Assembly: GCF_000429865.1 (NCBI RefSeq)
Contig: NZ_KE386978.1
Coordinates: forward strand, 1-64,000
Length of the DNA stretch: 64,000 bases
Source: Cucumibacter marinus DSM 18995
GTDB lineage: Bacteria > Pseudomonadota > Alphaproteobacteria > Rhizobiales > Devosiaceae
Direction of reading: 5' to 3'
The position numbers were made by a program, and so were the translations under genes. Below the pieces are notes generated by a model, which worked only from the letters and a program-made list of their open reading frames with translations, had not been told where the DNA came from and searched no databases. This document shows, piece after piece, positions 17,894 to 26,289 of this stretch. Numbering within the stretch: position 1 is the first letter of the stretch; each line of letters opens with the position of its first letter.

Positions 17894-19719
17894 CCGGGAC
17901 AAAGCAGGTAGCTGATGACTCGGCCGACACGCCAAGCCGTGCGAGAGGTGAGAACGCGGGGGCTTCACCAGCAAGCTCGAACCGGCGAGGGTCATCGTCC
18001 GCTCGGCAGCCTCGTATTCGATGCGCGATCTATACCCGCAAGAGTTCGGAGGAAGGGCTCGAGCAAGACTTCAACTCTCTCGACGCCCAGTTCGAAGCGG
18101 CGTCGGCCTACATCATGAGCCAGCACCATGAAGGCTGGCGGCAGATCAACACCCGATATGATGATGGCGGGATCTCAGGAGGAACACTGGACCGTCCCGG
18201 CCTTGTCAGGCTGATGGCCGATATCAAAGCCGGCCGCATCGACATGGTTGTCGTTTACAAGATTGACAGGCTCACCCGGTCGCTGGCCGACTTCGCGAAG
18301 CTCGTCGAGACCTTCGAGGCCCATCAATGTTCCTTCGTCTCGGTGACCCAGTCGTTCAATACCTCGACTTCCATGGGCCGGCTGACGCTCAATGTGCTGC
18401 TATCCTTCGCCCAGTTCGAGCGCGAGGTGACCGCAGAGCGGATCCGGGACAAGATCGCTGCCTCCAAGAAGAAGGGGATGTGGATGGGAGGAACCATTCC
18501 CCTTGGATACGACCGACACCCGGATCCGCAGATGCGGCACCTCGTGATCAACGAGAACGAATCCTCAACGGTCCGCCGCTTGTTCACGCTTTACCAACAG
18601 CTTGGCTGCGTCAACAAGGTAATCCAGCAAGCCAACCGCGAAGGTCTGAGATCGAAGATCCACAGCCGACGCGACGGCAGCACTGTCGGTGGCAACCCGT
18701 TCTCAACGGGTCAGATATACTATCTGCTGCGCAACCCCACCTATCTCGGCCTTGTCAGGCACAAGCAGACCACCTTCCCGGGGCAGCATCAGCCGATTAT
18801 CGACAAGGACCTCTGGGACAACGTCCAGGATCAGCTCAAGCTCGGCTCAGCGCGCAAGCGATCAACGCAAGAGGGCCCATCGCCAACGCGGACTCGCCAA
18901 TCGCCACTGATCGGCAAGCTGTTTGACGAGCAGGGTCAACGCCTGACACCGAGCCATGCCAGCAAAAAGGGCAAGCGGCATCGCTACTACGTCTCGCGTC
19001 ACCTGGTCACCGGCAGAGTCGCGTCAGACGCAAGGCAACGGGGCTTGCGACTTCCAGCTGGCTCGCTCGAGGATCATGTCGCTGCCTCAGTGGCGAACCA
19101 TCTCACCACCGCCACTCAACAACACAGGCTCACCATTGCTCCAGACGCAGCCGCGGGCTCGTCCCTGATCAGGAAGGCACAGGAGATATCGCAAGAGCCC
19201 TCCGGCCTCCTCTCCTGTGTCGCCCGCATCACCCTCGGAAAGGGCGAGATCACGACCCGACTTGATGAGCATCAACTCGGCAAAGCACTCGACATTGACC
19301 CAGGTCAGCTCTCGGAAGATGTCCTGACCTTCACAGCATCGTTTCAGCTCAGGCGCCGGGGTGTCGAGGCAAAGCTGATTTCCCCCATCACAACCCCTTC
19401 CCCTGATCGCAAGCTGATCGAGGTCCTTGCGAAGGCCCATGGCTGGCTCGCCCGCCACCGCAGGGGCGAGACCCTGAAGCAGATTGCAGAGACGGAGGGT
19501 CACGCGGAATACTATGTTAGTACACGCATCAAGCTGGCCTTCCTCTCTCCCCGTATCCAGGAGGCCATCCTCTCGGGCACCCAGCCATCGGACCTTTCGC
19601 TCGAGACCCTTATGAAGCGCAGGATCCCCATCGAATGGCAGGCCCAGGAAACACGCTTCGGTTTCTCAACCATCGACCGGCAAGACGCCGGTTCCGTGTA
19701 CCGCCCTCTCGTTCGGTAG
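17890..19719 (+). CDS. Large serine recombinase (integrase)
   Basis: The 609-residue protein starts at an ATG overlapping the previous stop; a longer frame from 17785 would invade that gene. After a ~45-residue Ser/Arg-rich leader, the resolvase domain shows the catalytic serine in YTRKSSEEG (about residue 52) and the arginines of KIDRLTRSLADF. A recombinase domain follows (IPLGYDR, then NPTYLGLVRHK). The next segment (LTPSHASKKGKRHRYYVS) stands where other large serine integrases have a zinc ribbon but has no cysteines, a variant common in alphaproteobacteria. A C-terminal helical domain completes it. It probably integrates and excises the island. Confidence 0.93.
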   Translation: MTGTKQVADDSADTPSRARGENAGASPASSNRRGSSSARQPRIRCAIYTRKSSEEGLEQDFNSLDAQFEAASAYIMSQHHEGWRQINTRYDDGGISGGTLDRPGLVRLMADIKAGRIDMVVVYKIDRLTRSLADFAKLVETFEAHQCSFVSVTQSFNTSTSMGRLTLNVLLSFAQFEREVTAERIRDKIAASKKKGMWMGGTIPLGYDRHPDPQMRHLVINENESSTVRRLFTLYQQLGCVNKVIQQANREGLRSKIHSRRDGSTVGGNPFSTGQIYYLLRNPTYLGLVRHKQTTFPGQHQPIIDKDLWDNVQDQLKLGSARKRSTQEGPSPTRTRQSPLIGKLFDEQGQRLTPSHASKKGKRHRYYVSRHLVTGRVASDARQRGLRLPAGSLEDHVAASVANHLTTATQQHRLTIAPDAAAGSSLIRKAQEISQEPSGLLSCVARITLGKGEITTRLDEHQLGKALDIDPGQLSEDVLTFTASFQLRRRGVEAKLISPITTPSPDRKLIEVLAKAHGWLARHRRGETLKQIAETEGHAEYYVSTRIKLAFLSPRIQEAILSGTQPSDLSLETLMKRRIPIEWQAQETRFGFSTIDRQDAGSVYRPLVR

Positions 19720-19808
19720 CCATCGCGGCGCCCGACGCTCGTCGGAATCACAGTCCCAGCATAGAGTGATCGCGGACGCAGAGGTCATACCGACCGCCAT
19801 CGGCACAG

Positions 19809-20134
19809 CAGGGAATCCATCAATTCCCTGCTCTTTTCCCTGTTAATTCCCTGCCCGACATTCCGGTGAGCAAACCTGACATCCAATAACCGACTGAAAT
19901 TACTCAGGATTCAGCGTCATAACGCCTTATCTCAGAGGCCCCGAAACAAAATATTCCCTGATAATTTCCCTGTTAGCAGGGAAATCCGCAAACCCCTCCG
20001 ACCCAAAGCCGGCTCTGAGACATTCACCTGAAATCGCGCCAAATCTCTCCCCCAACGCGGTCTCAGACAGACGCGGTAAATCCCAAGCCACCGAAAACTC
20101 GGCGCTATTCAGGGAAACTCTTGGGAACAGGGAA
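19809..20134. repeat. Nine CAGGGAA/TTCCCTG heptamers in the integrase-tRNA gap
   Basis: Exact copies begin at 19809, 19824, 19836, 19847, 19954, 19966, 19977, 20110 and 20128. Five are in TTCCCTG orientation and four in CAGGGAA, some forming small inverted pairs. By simple counting a given 7-mer should appear far less than once here. The gap 19720-20149 shows no gene. The location between a recombinase and a tRNA 3' end suggests binding sites for the recombinase or an accessory factor, or relics of repeated insertions. Confidence 0.7.
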
Positions 20135-20149
20135 ATCGTGCAGTGTGGG

Positions 20150-20224
20150 TGGCTGGGGCGGCAGGATTCGAACCTGCGAATGGCGGCACCAAAAGCCGCT
20201 GCCTTACCACTTGGCGACGCCCCA
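20150..20224 (-). tRNA. tRNA-Gln (anticodon TTG)
   Basis: The acceptor strand TGGGGCG pairs with CGCCCCA, followed by discriminator G and an encoded CCA. The anticodon stem GCGGC/GCCGC closes the seven-base loop TTTTGGT, giving anticodon TTG. The T-arm holds GGTTCGAATCC. Its 3' end faces the island, making it the probable integration target. Confidence 0.95.
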
Positions 20225-20266
20225 AAACGCGTTTTGAGCGGGTATCCCCGCCGCGCGACGGGCTGG

Positions 20267-20295
20267 TCTATAGCTGCTTTGCCGGGGCTGTGCAA
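20267..20295 (-). promoter_or_regulatory. Promoter of tRNA-Gln
   Basis: On the minus strand TTGCAC (20295-20290), a 17-base spacer and TATAGA (20272-20267) match the sigma-70 consensus closely. The -10 lies about 43 bases upstream of the mature tRNA 5' end. Confidence 0.75.
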
Positions 20296-20323
20296 CACTC
20301 GCCAATTGAGGGAAAACCAATGC

Positions 20324-20352
20324 TTGAACCGGCGCGGGCTTGCCGATATAAA
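20324..20352 (+). promoter_or_regulatory. Promoter of tRNA-Pro
   Basis: TTGAAC (20324-20329), a 17-base spacer and TATAAA (20347-20352) form a strong sigma-70 promoter 48 bases before the tRNA. It is divergent from the tRNA-Gln promoter. Confidence 0.75.
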
Positions 20353-20400
20353 GCCGCTCGCCCGGGGCCGCTTTGCAAGGCTGCGGGCGCACATCACTGA

Positions 20401-20477
20401 CGGAGTATAGCGCAGCCTGGTAGCGCACCTCGTTCGGGACGAGGGGGTCGCAGGTTCAAATCCTGCTACTCCGACCA
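20401..20477 (+). tRNA. tRNA-Pro (anticodon CGG)
   Basis: Acceptor arms CGGAGTA/TACTCCG are followed by discriminator A and an encoded CCA. The anticodon stem CCTCG/CGAGG encloses the loop TTCGGGA, anticodon CGG. The T-loop segment GGTTCAAATCC is normal. A terminator follows four bases after the CCA. Confidence 0.95.
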
Positions 20478-20480
20478 TTA

Positions 20481-20508
20481 AAACGGCGGTCTTCGGGCCG
20501 CCGTTTTT
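20481..20508 (+). terminator. Rho-independent terminator of tRNA-Pro
   Basis: An 11-bp stem AAACGGCGGTC / GGCCGCCGTTT with a TTCG tetraloop and one T-G wobble runs into a T tract. Confidence 0.85.
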
Positions 20509-20554
20509 GTTTGTCCCAACCCCATCCCTGACAAAAAAGGTCGGCCTGACAAGA

Positions 20555-20580
20555 AAAGGCCGGCGCGAACGCCGGCCTTT
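20555..20580 (-). terminator. Rho-independent terminator downstream of bioY
   Basis: The stem AAAGGCCGGCG / CGCCGGCCTTT has a four-base loop and, on the minus strand, continues into TTTTCTT. It lies 39 bases after the bioY stop. Confidence 0.75.
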
Positions 20581-20619
20581 GTGATTCACGGGGCTGATTG
20601 CCCGAATAGACCGTCAGGG

Positions 20620-21243
20620 TCATCCCTTGCGCGAGGCGGAGAGCTGCCAGCCGCCAACAACCGTGAGGGCAGCGAGGGCCATTTTGAGAATGTCCCAGAC
20701 GATGAAGGGCTGGATGGCCTTGGCAAAGGCGGATGCCAGCACGTTGGACTGGTCGATCCAGCCGGCCTGCCCCGAAAGGGCGATCAGCCAGACATAACCG
20801 AAGGCGAAGACGACGGCATCGGCGATCAACATGGCGCCGAACAGCGCGATGAAGTTGCGCGATGCGCCGCGGTCAGCCGCCAGGCCGATGATCAAGGCCA
20901 TGGGCAGATGGCCGAGCAGGAAGCCGCCGGTGGGGCCCATCAGGTAGAGCGGGCCAGCTGCGGCGCCGGCGAAGACGGGCATGCCGGCAACACCCTGGAG
21001 CAGGTAGAGCGCCACGGTGGCCACGCCGAGGCGGGCACCGAAGCCTGCAGCGATGGCGGCAACGGCCAGGGTCTGCAGTGTCACCGGCACCGGCCAGACA
21101 GGCACTTGTATTTTCGCCGAAATCCACAGCACAATCGAACCGGCGACCGCCAGGAGGGCATAGGTCAACAGCCGCGCCACCCCGGAATCGGGGATAAAGG
21201 CGGCGGCAAGAGACGATTGGGATTGGGCACTGCTGCGAGCCAT
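20620..21243 (-). CDS. bioY: Biotin transporter BioY (ECF S component)
   Basis: The 207-residue membrane protein has about six hydrophobic helices. It shows the BioY signatures QVPVWPVPVTLQTLAV near residue 46 and YLMGPTGGFLLGH near 100. BioY captures biotin; with BioM/BioN it forms an energy-coupled importer, and in many alphaproteobacteria it works alone or with shared modules, since no bioMN lies nearby. The ATG at 21243, preceded by AGAGGG, is preferred to an upstream in-frame ATG at 21303. It is divergent from the hydrolase gene at 21320. I saw no convincing BioR box in the short shared promoter region. Confidence 0.92.
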   Translation of the reverse strand: MARSSAQSQSSLAAAFIPDSGVARLLTYALLAVAGSIVLWISAKIQVPVWPVPVTLQTLAVAAIAAGFGARLGVATVALYLLQGVAGMPVFAGAAAGPLYLMGPTGGFLLGHLPMALIIGLAADRGASRNFIALFGAMLIADAVVFAFGYVWLIALSGQAGWIDQSNVLASAFAKAIQPFIVWDILKMALAALTVVGGWQLSASRKG

Positions 21244-21319
21244 GGGAGACCCTCTTTTGATTATGGAAATACCCGGTGTTCTTAGAATGCCGGGGCCAAG
21301 CAAGCAAGTGCGGGCTTGA

Positions 21320-22243
21320 ATGTCCCCATCCCCGCCTGAACCCCATTACAGCCTCGATTTCAACGCGCGGCCCGGCGAACCGGTGCGCATCGATGCGGGT
21401 ATTGTGCGGGTCATTGCCAATAATCCGGGCGCCTTTACCTTTACCGGCACCAACAGCTTCATCCTCGGCGATGCCCGGGTGGCGGTCGTCGATCCTGGCC
21501 CGAAGGATCCCGCGCATCTCGATGCGCTGATCGGCGCCATCAAGGGCCGCAAGGTCGATGCGATCCTTTTGACCCACACGCACAGGGACCACAGCGCGCT
21601 GGCTCTCGAGTTGCAGCGCCGGACAAAGGCGCCGCTCGTGTTTGCCGGCCCGCACCGCCCCTCGCGCAAGACCGGCCCATTCGAGCCCAATCCGGTTGGC
21701 CGTTCCTCGGATACCGGCCTGTCGCCCGACCAGACGCTCCTGGATGGCGAGACGATCCGGCTCGACGGGCTCGGGGTCCGGGTGGTTTCAACCCCCGGGC
21801 ACTGCGCCAATCACGTGTGTTTCGCTCTCGCCGGCACGCCTTATCTCTTGTCGGGCGACCATGTGATGGGCTGGTCCTCGACCGTGATCGCCGATCCGGA
21901 CGGGGCGGTTGCGCCCTATCTGAGTTCGCTCGACCGGTTGCAGGCAATCTCACAGACCCATTACCTGCCGGCCCATGGCGGGGAAATCCGCGACGGGAAG
22001 CGGCAGGCGCTGGCGCTCAAGGCGCATCGCGAAAAGCGCAATACCGAAATTCTCACGGCCCTCGGCAAGGCCCCCATGAGTGCCGGGGAACTGCGGGCGC
22101 TCATTTATCCGGACATCCATGCCGGCGCGCGTCTTGCCGCACTGATGACGCTCAAGGCGCATCTGCATTATTTGAAGGATGAGGGGCTGGTGGGTGTGGC
22201 CGGTTTCGGGCCCTGGCAGAAGTTCCGCCGCGCGAAGCCCTAG
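21320..22243 (+). CDS. Metallo-beta-lactamase-fold hydrolase (LACTB2-like)
   Basis: The protein has 307 residues. Zinc ligands are visible in THTHRDHS (about 84-91), PGHCANH (about 158-164), SGDH (about 178) and PAHGG (about 220). A C-terminal winged-helix-like segment (LRALIYPDIHAGARLAAL) is typical of the LACTB2/RNase-Z-like hydrolase group. Substrates in this group vary (thioesters, RNA, nucleotides), and nothing nearby decides among them. Its stop overlaps the end of the convergent DUF1499 gene by four bases. Confidence 0.88.
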   Translation: MSPSPPEPHYSLDFNARPGEPVRIDAGIVRVIANNPGAFTFTGTNSFILGDARVAVVDPGPKDPAHLDALIGAIKGRKVDAILLTHTHRDHSALALELQRRTKAPLVFAGPHRPSRKTGPFEPNPVGRSSDTGLSPDQTLLDGETIRLDGLGVRVVSTPGHCANHVCFALAGTPYLLSGDHVMGWSSTVIADPDGAVAPYLSSLDRLQAISQTHYLPAHGGEIRDGKRQALALKAHREKRNTEILTALGKAPMSAGELRALIYPDIHAGARLAALMTLKAHLHYLKDEGLVGVAGFGPWQKFRRAKP

Positions 22244-23058
22244 TTGTCCGCTTCTTCAGCCAGAGGCTCGGCACCGCTCTCCAGCTCGGTTTCCCCATCG
22301 GGAACCGGCGGTTCAGCGGGCTCGGCTTCGGCCAGGCGTTCGTCGAGAGCCTTCAAGAAGGCTTCGATCCGCTGACCGTTCCGGCCCAGGTCATGCCCGG
22401 CTGCGTATGAAACCGAGCGCATGTCGAGCGCCGTACCGCCGGGCTCCGCGGCGAGCCGGATCACCACTTCGTCGCGCCAGCCCCAAAGCGTCATGTCGAT
22501 CATGTTGAGGCGCGTTGCCCCACCCGTCTCACCGGGTTCGACCTCGGCGATCACCTGCCAGCCCCAGTTAAGGGCAATGGCACGCACATGGTCCTCGAGC
22601 GCCAAGGGACCCATAGGGTAATGGCGGGTGACCGCATCGGGAAAGGCGCTGGCGATTTCGTCAGGGGTTGCCGAAGGGGCATCCTGATAGAGCAGCGTGC
22701 CGACAATGCCAGGCGGGTCGTCAAAGTCGGTCGAAACATCGCGCGCCATGGGCATGGTCAGGCCCATGACCGCCGCAGAGACAGCCGGGACGGCGCACAC
22801 AAGACCGACGACCACGGCAAAGCTGGCCGCGCCCCATCCCCGGTCTCCGGTGACCCAGAGCCGCGACCATGCGAGCAGGCCCAGAAGGAGCGACACGATG
22901 CCCGCCAGCAAGGTGACGGGCGCAATTATGTTGAACAGTTCGGACGACAGCATGCCCGCGCGGTGCATCAGGATCGAGATCACCAGCACCGGCAAAACCA
23001 GCCGTGCGATGCGGCGGGCCCAGATTGATAGGCGCGAGATGCGGACGGGCAGCCTCAT
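22240..23058 (-). CDS. DUF1499 membrane protein
   Basis: The 272-residue protein has three hydrophobic helices in the first ~105 residues. A DUF1499 domain follows at about 120-250, with the usual endings VVIRLA...TALDMRSVSYAAGHDLGRN and RIEAFLKAL. The tail is acidic, rich in Glu, Ala and Pro. DUF1499 proteins have no settled function. The next gene on the same strand (M48 peptidase) ends 54 bases upstream, so the two may share a transcript concerned with the cell envelope. Confidence 0.8.
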   Translation of the reverse strand: MRLPVRISRLSIWARRIARLVLPVLVISILMHRAGMLSSELFNIIAPVTLLAGIVSLLLGLLAWSRLWVTGDRGWGAASFAVVVGLVCAVPAVSAAVMGLTMPMARDVSTDFDDPPGIVGTLLYQDAPSATPDEIASAFPDAVTRHYPMGPLALEDHVRAIALNWGWQVIAEVEPGETGGATRLNMIDMTLWGWRDEVVIRLAAEPGGTALDMRSVSYAAGHDLGRNGQRIEAFLKALDERLAEAEPAEPPVPDGETELESGAEPLAEEADN

Positions 23059-23112
23059 CTGCTTGGGCTCCCCGCCAGGTCTGCACCGGTCAATATCGTG
23101 GCCATGGATCCG

Positions 23113-24231
23113 CTACTCCGAGCACATGCGCCGGATGGCCTTCCAGCCCTTGGCGGTGAAGGCCGGTTCGCCGCCATCCGAAAAACTGGCGAAAAGCGCA
23201 CGGCGCTCGTCGGTCAGGGGGTGAGAGCTGAGCAACGACAAGGCCCGTTCAGCGTCTCCACCGCCGGCCACATCGACCAGCATGTCGCCCATGGGCTCGA
23301 GACCGAATCCGAGCCGGTCGGCCGCCGCGATGGCAAAATTGTCCGCCGAGCGTTCCGCCTCCCGCGAAAAGCGGGAATCGATCAGTGCCTGCCCGACCAC
23401 CGCGCCGACCGACAGACCTGTGGCATCGCCGAGCACCAGGGCCACCAACAGGCCTGAACCCGCAGTTGCGACTGCATTCTCCATGCCGTGCCTTTCGACC
23501 ACATGACCAATTTCGTGGGCCAGCACGCCGGCAAAGGCATCGGGATCGTCCGAGGCCTTGAGCAGTGCGGAAAAATAGAAGATGCGCCCGCCGGGCAGCG
23601 CGAAGGCATTCTGGATCGGCGAACGGATCACGCTGACCCTGACATCGAACGGCGTATCCACGTCCTCAAGCACCCGGTCGACAAACCGGGCAATGGCCAG
23701 ATTGGCCGGCGAGTTCGGGTCGGGGTCGCATTGCACGAGCCCCCTGCCCTCGGCCCCGAAAACGGTCTCGACCTGTTCGAGCACGCGGTCGCCCAGATCA
23801 GCCTCGAATTCGGGCGGGATCACCGCAACGATCTGGCGGGCGATCAACGGCACCCCGAAGATGAACGCGCCGATCACAACCACCAGCGCCATGGTCGAGA
23901 CGACCAGGAATCGCAATTGCTCGAACCGGTCGACATGGCTGGCGCGGCGCAGGGTCGGCAGCGCCTGACGGAACGATTGAACCTGCTCGAAGCCATGCAC
24001 GGCAATGCGGGCATTGGCGTTGCGGGCATCCGAGGAAGCGATGACAACACAATTGCGAGCCTCGGCAGCCGGGCGCAGTGAAGACCGCGGCCATCGCCCG
24101 ATCTCGCGACCGGTCGCCGGGTCGGCAATCGTCAGAAAGCCGGATTCGGCGGAACTGCCGGTGACCGTTACGGTGACCGGTTGGGGACGCGCGGTCTCGC
24201 CGTCGAAATATCGCGCTTCGACCACCGCCAT
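23113..24231 (-). CDS. M48-family membrane metallopeptidase
   Basis: The 372-residue protein has one transmembrane segment near residues 108-130 (LVVSTMALVVVIGAFIFGV). The zinc-binding HEIGHVVERHG motif lies near 235-245, and the third-ligand motif is in EAERSADNFA. The start ATG overlaps the stop of the upstream DUF898 gene by one base (TGATG), indicating coupling. M48 enzymes of this layout degrade or mature envelope proteins. The N-terminal ~100 residues form a separate beta-rich domain before the membrane helix. Confidence 0.88.
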   Translation of the reverse strand: MAVVEARYFDGETARPQPVTVTVTGSSAESGFLTIADPATGREIGRWPRSSLRPAAEARNCVVIASSDARNANARIAVHGFEQVQSFRQALPTLRRASHVDRFEQLRFLVVSTMALVVVIGAFIFGVPLIARQIVAVIPPEFEADLGDRVLEQVETVFGAEGRGLVQCDPDPNSPANLAIARFVDRVLEDVDTPFDVRVSVIRSPIQNAFALPGGRIFYFSALLKASDDPDAFAGVLAHEIGHVVERHGMENAVATAGSGLLVALVLGDATGLSVGAVVGQALIDSRFSREAERSADNFAIAAADRLGFGLEPMGDMLVDVAGGGDAERALSLLSSHPLTDERRALFASFSDGGEPAFTAKGWKAIRRMCSE

Positions 24232-25427
24232 CAGTAGCCTCCCACATTGAGCGCATCGGCAAGGCCCTCACCGAAGCTTGGCGATTCTTCGCCCAATGCC
24301 TTGGTCGCATCGAGAAACTCGGCATTGTCGATGGTCGCGCTACGCACCATCATGCGCCAGAAGGTGAAGCTGATGAAGAGTTCGGCCACGATTGCCATCA
24401 CTGCCATGATCCCGAGATAGGCGAAGATCCCCAGGACCACGAGATAGGGCTGGAACTGGGCGAGCAGTTCTTCGGCATCGAAGCCCGTTTCGCCCGTGCC
24501 AAAGGTGGCGGCGGCGCCCCCTACAACCATTCCGAAGACAATGCTGACCAGCGTGAAGGCCACGATCAGCATGCCGACATAGGCCAGATACATGCCGATC
24601 AGCGAACGGGCACGGATATGCACGCTGAGCCGCGCCGGACCAATCGCGAGCCGCGACATGAACCGGCTGCGCTCCCGCGCGACGATCACAGGAATGGCGA
24701 CCAGCACCACGATGGTGAGGAGAACGGCAAGCCAGATGATGGCGCCCGGTCCGCCGCCGCGGTCGGACAAAACCTGTTCGGCCATCAGAGCGATGCAGAT
24801 CGCGCCGAGAACCCAGAACAGGTAAAAGGGGCCGGCGATCTGGGCCCATGATCCGGAGAAGGAGAACTGCTTGTCGCCGAACCAGGTGTTGTTGAACCGG
24901 TACCGGAACAGGCTTGCGGACATGAAAGGGTAGACGAGCCCGAGCGTGATCGCCAGCAAGATGTACCAGCCGAAACGCATGAAGGCGTATTTCCAGGCAC
25001 TGCCGGTCTGGTGCAACCGAATGCCGCGCCACAGCGTTCGGGTCAGCCTGTAGCGACGGGACCGGAACAGCGCGAAACCGGCCAGGAAGAACAGCAGCAC
25101 GCCGACGACAATCGTGCCGATCCCGGCGGCCTGCGGGTTCTGGGTGCCGAGATAAATGAGCACCAGATAGATCGGGATGAAGATCACCAGCGCCAGCAGA
25201 AAGCCGAAAAGCAGTTCGCGTGCATTGCCGGTATATTCAAGCGGATCACCACCGATGAAGGTATTCGACCAGTAGAACCGGCGCTTCTGGGTGACGAGCC
25301 AGAAACGATAGATGCCGATCGTTGGAATGAACAGCAGATAGCCAGCCGTCAGGAGCCCCAGAAGCTGTGTTCTGAGACCGGCAAACTGTCCCCTGATCCG
25401 CCGCACTTGCGGGTCGAGTTGCTCCAT
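24231..25427 (-). CDS. DUF898/YjgN-family inner-membrane protein
   Basis: The 398-residue protein is highly hydrophobic with around eight predicted membrane helices. The pattern FYWSNTFIGGDPLEYTGNARE near residues 50-70, with YRFNNTWFGDKQFSFSG near 175, repeats the DUF898 hallmark twice. No transport or enzymatic function is established for YjgN proteins. It is translationally coupled to the M48 peptidase downstream, as YjgN and M48 genes often are, so the two may form one envelope quality-control unit. Confidence 0.85.
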   Translation of the reverse strand: MEQLDPQVRRIRGQFAGLRTQLLGLLTAGYLLFIPTIGIYRFWLVTQKRRFYWSNTFIGGDPLEYTGNARELLFGFLLALVIFIPIYLVLIYLGTQNPQAAGIGTIVVGVLLFFLAGFALFRSRRYRLTRTLWRGIRLHQTGSAWKYAFMRFGWYILLAITLGLVYPFMSASLFRYRFNNTWFGDKQFSFSGSWAQIAGPFYLFWVLGAICIALMAEQVLSDRGGGPGAIIWLAVLLTIVVLVAIPVIVARERSRFMSRLAIGPARLSVHIRARSLIGMYLAYVGMLIVAFTLVSIVFGMVVGGAAATFGTGETGFDAEELLAQFQPYLVVLGIFAYLGIMAVMAIVAELFISFTFWRMMVRSATIDNAEFLDATKALGEESPSFGEGLADALNVGGY

Positions 25428-25496
25428 ACTGCGTCCTCACTTCGCCCCAGCGTCCCGAGAAAGGGGAAGCCTAGAAGTGATGGCACACCGCGATAA

Positions 25497-26147
25497 TCAA
25501 GGGAACAGTCTTTGTACGGCCCAATCCGCGCCGGAATCATCCCGCCGGTAGACCAGGCGATCATGCAGCCGGAACTCGCCATTCTGCCAGAACTCGATAT
25601 AGAGCGGGGTCACCAGAAAGCCAGACCAATGGTCCGGGCGCGGCACATCGGCGCCCTCGAAACGGGTTTCAAGGTCCCTAACCCGGTCGATGAGCGCCTG
25701 CCGGCTTTCGAGCGCGCGGGACTGGATCGAGGCATGGGCGCCGATCTGCGAGCCACGCGGACGGGTGGCAAAATAGGCATCGGCGGTAGCATCCGGTACA
25801 GGCTCTACGGTGCCGCGAATGCGAATCTGCCGGGCGCTTGATTTCCAGTAGAAATTCAGTGCCGCGCGGGGTTGGCCCAGGAGTTCGCGCCCTTTGGCAC
25901 TCTCGAAGTTGGTGAAGAAGGTGAAGCCCTCATCGGTCCGCGCCTTGAGCAAAACGATTCGCACATCGGGCAGCCCGTCGGCGTCGACCGTCGCCAATGA
26001 CATGGCATTGTGATTGTCCGGCTCGGTCCGTTCGGCCTCGGCCAGCCAGGCGTCGAAAACCGCAAAGGGATCCGGTTTTTGTGCCCCGTCATCCGCAAAC
26101 AGATCAGGAAAACTGGCGGTTTGATCCATTGTCGAGGTGGCGATCAT
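25497..26147 (-). CDS. pdxH: Pyridoxamine/pyridoxine 5'-phosphate oxidase
   Basis: PdxH oxidises pyridoxine- or pyridoxamine-5'-phosphate to pyridoxal phosphate with FMN. The 216-residue length is normal. Family signatures are present: FFTNFESAKGREL and ALNFYWKSSARQIRI (FMN site), SRALESRQAL, and the C-terminal RLHDRLVYRR followed by W..QRL.P. The ATG at 26147 has GGAG about ten bases upstream; a second ATG at 26129 is possible, and the longer frame from 26348 lacks support. It is divergent from the DnaJ-type gene, a pairing conserved in Hyphomicrobiales. Confidence 0.93.
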   Translation of the reverse strand: MIATSTMDQTASFPDLFADDGAQKPDPFAVFDAWLAEAERTEPDNHNAMSLATVDADGLPDVRIVLLKARTDEGFTFFTNFESAKGRELLGQPRAALNFYWKSSARQIRIRGTVEPVPDATADAYFATRPRGSQIGAHASIQSRALESRQALIDRVRDLETRFEGADVPRPDHWSGFLVTPLYIEFWQNGEFRLHDRLVYRRDDSGADWAVQRLFP

Positions 26148-26289
26148 GGTCCGGGCTCCGGTGGGCTTGGAATGGGCTGCCGCGCAGGCGGGATAGTTTG
26201 CCGCGCTGGACATTGCGGAGGGCGATACGCATATATGAGCCGAGAGAAAGGACCTGGCAACAGGCCACAACACACAGATATTACATACG

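Larger units (their letters stand above)
1..20149. mobile_element. Right part of a tRNA-Gln-linked genomic island
   Basis: Seen: a defence-type operon and a serine-recombinase module lie between the left window edge and the 3' end of a tRNA-Gln gene, with a repeat-rich non-coding tract next to the tRNA. Base composition is patchy: the helicase and the middle of the methyltransferase gene fall to about 50% GC in places, whereas the core genes to the right are clearly richer. Known: tRNA 3' ends are common integration targets. Inferred: everything left of 20150 was acquired as an island. The left attachment repeat is not present, so the element must extend beyond position 1 or its left end has decayed. 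Confidence 0.5.

Noticed and set aside
20900-21300. BioR operator or riboswitch for bioY
   Set aside because: Only a loose TTAT/ATAA-like stretch occurs upstream; it does not fit the BioR consensus well enough.
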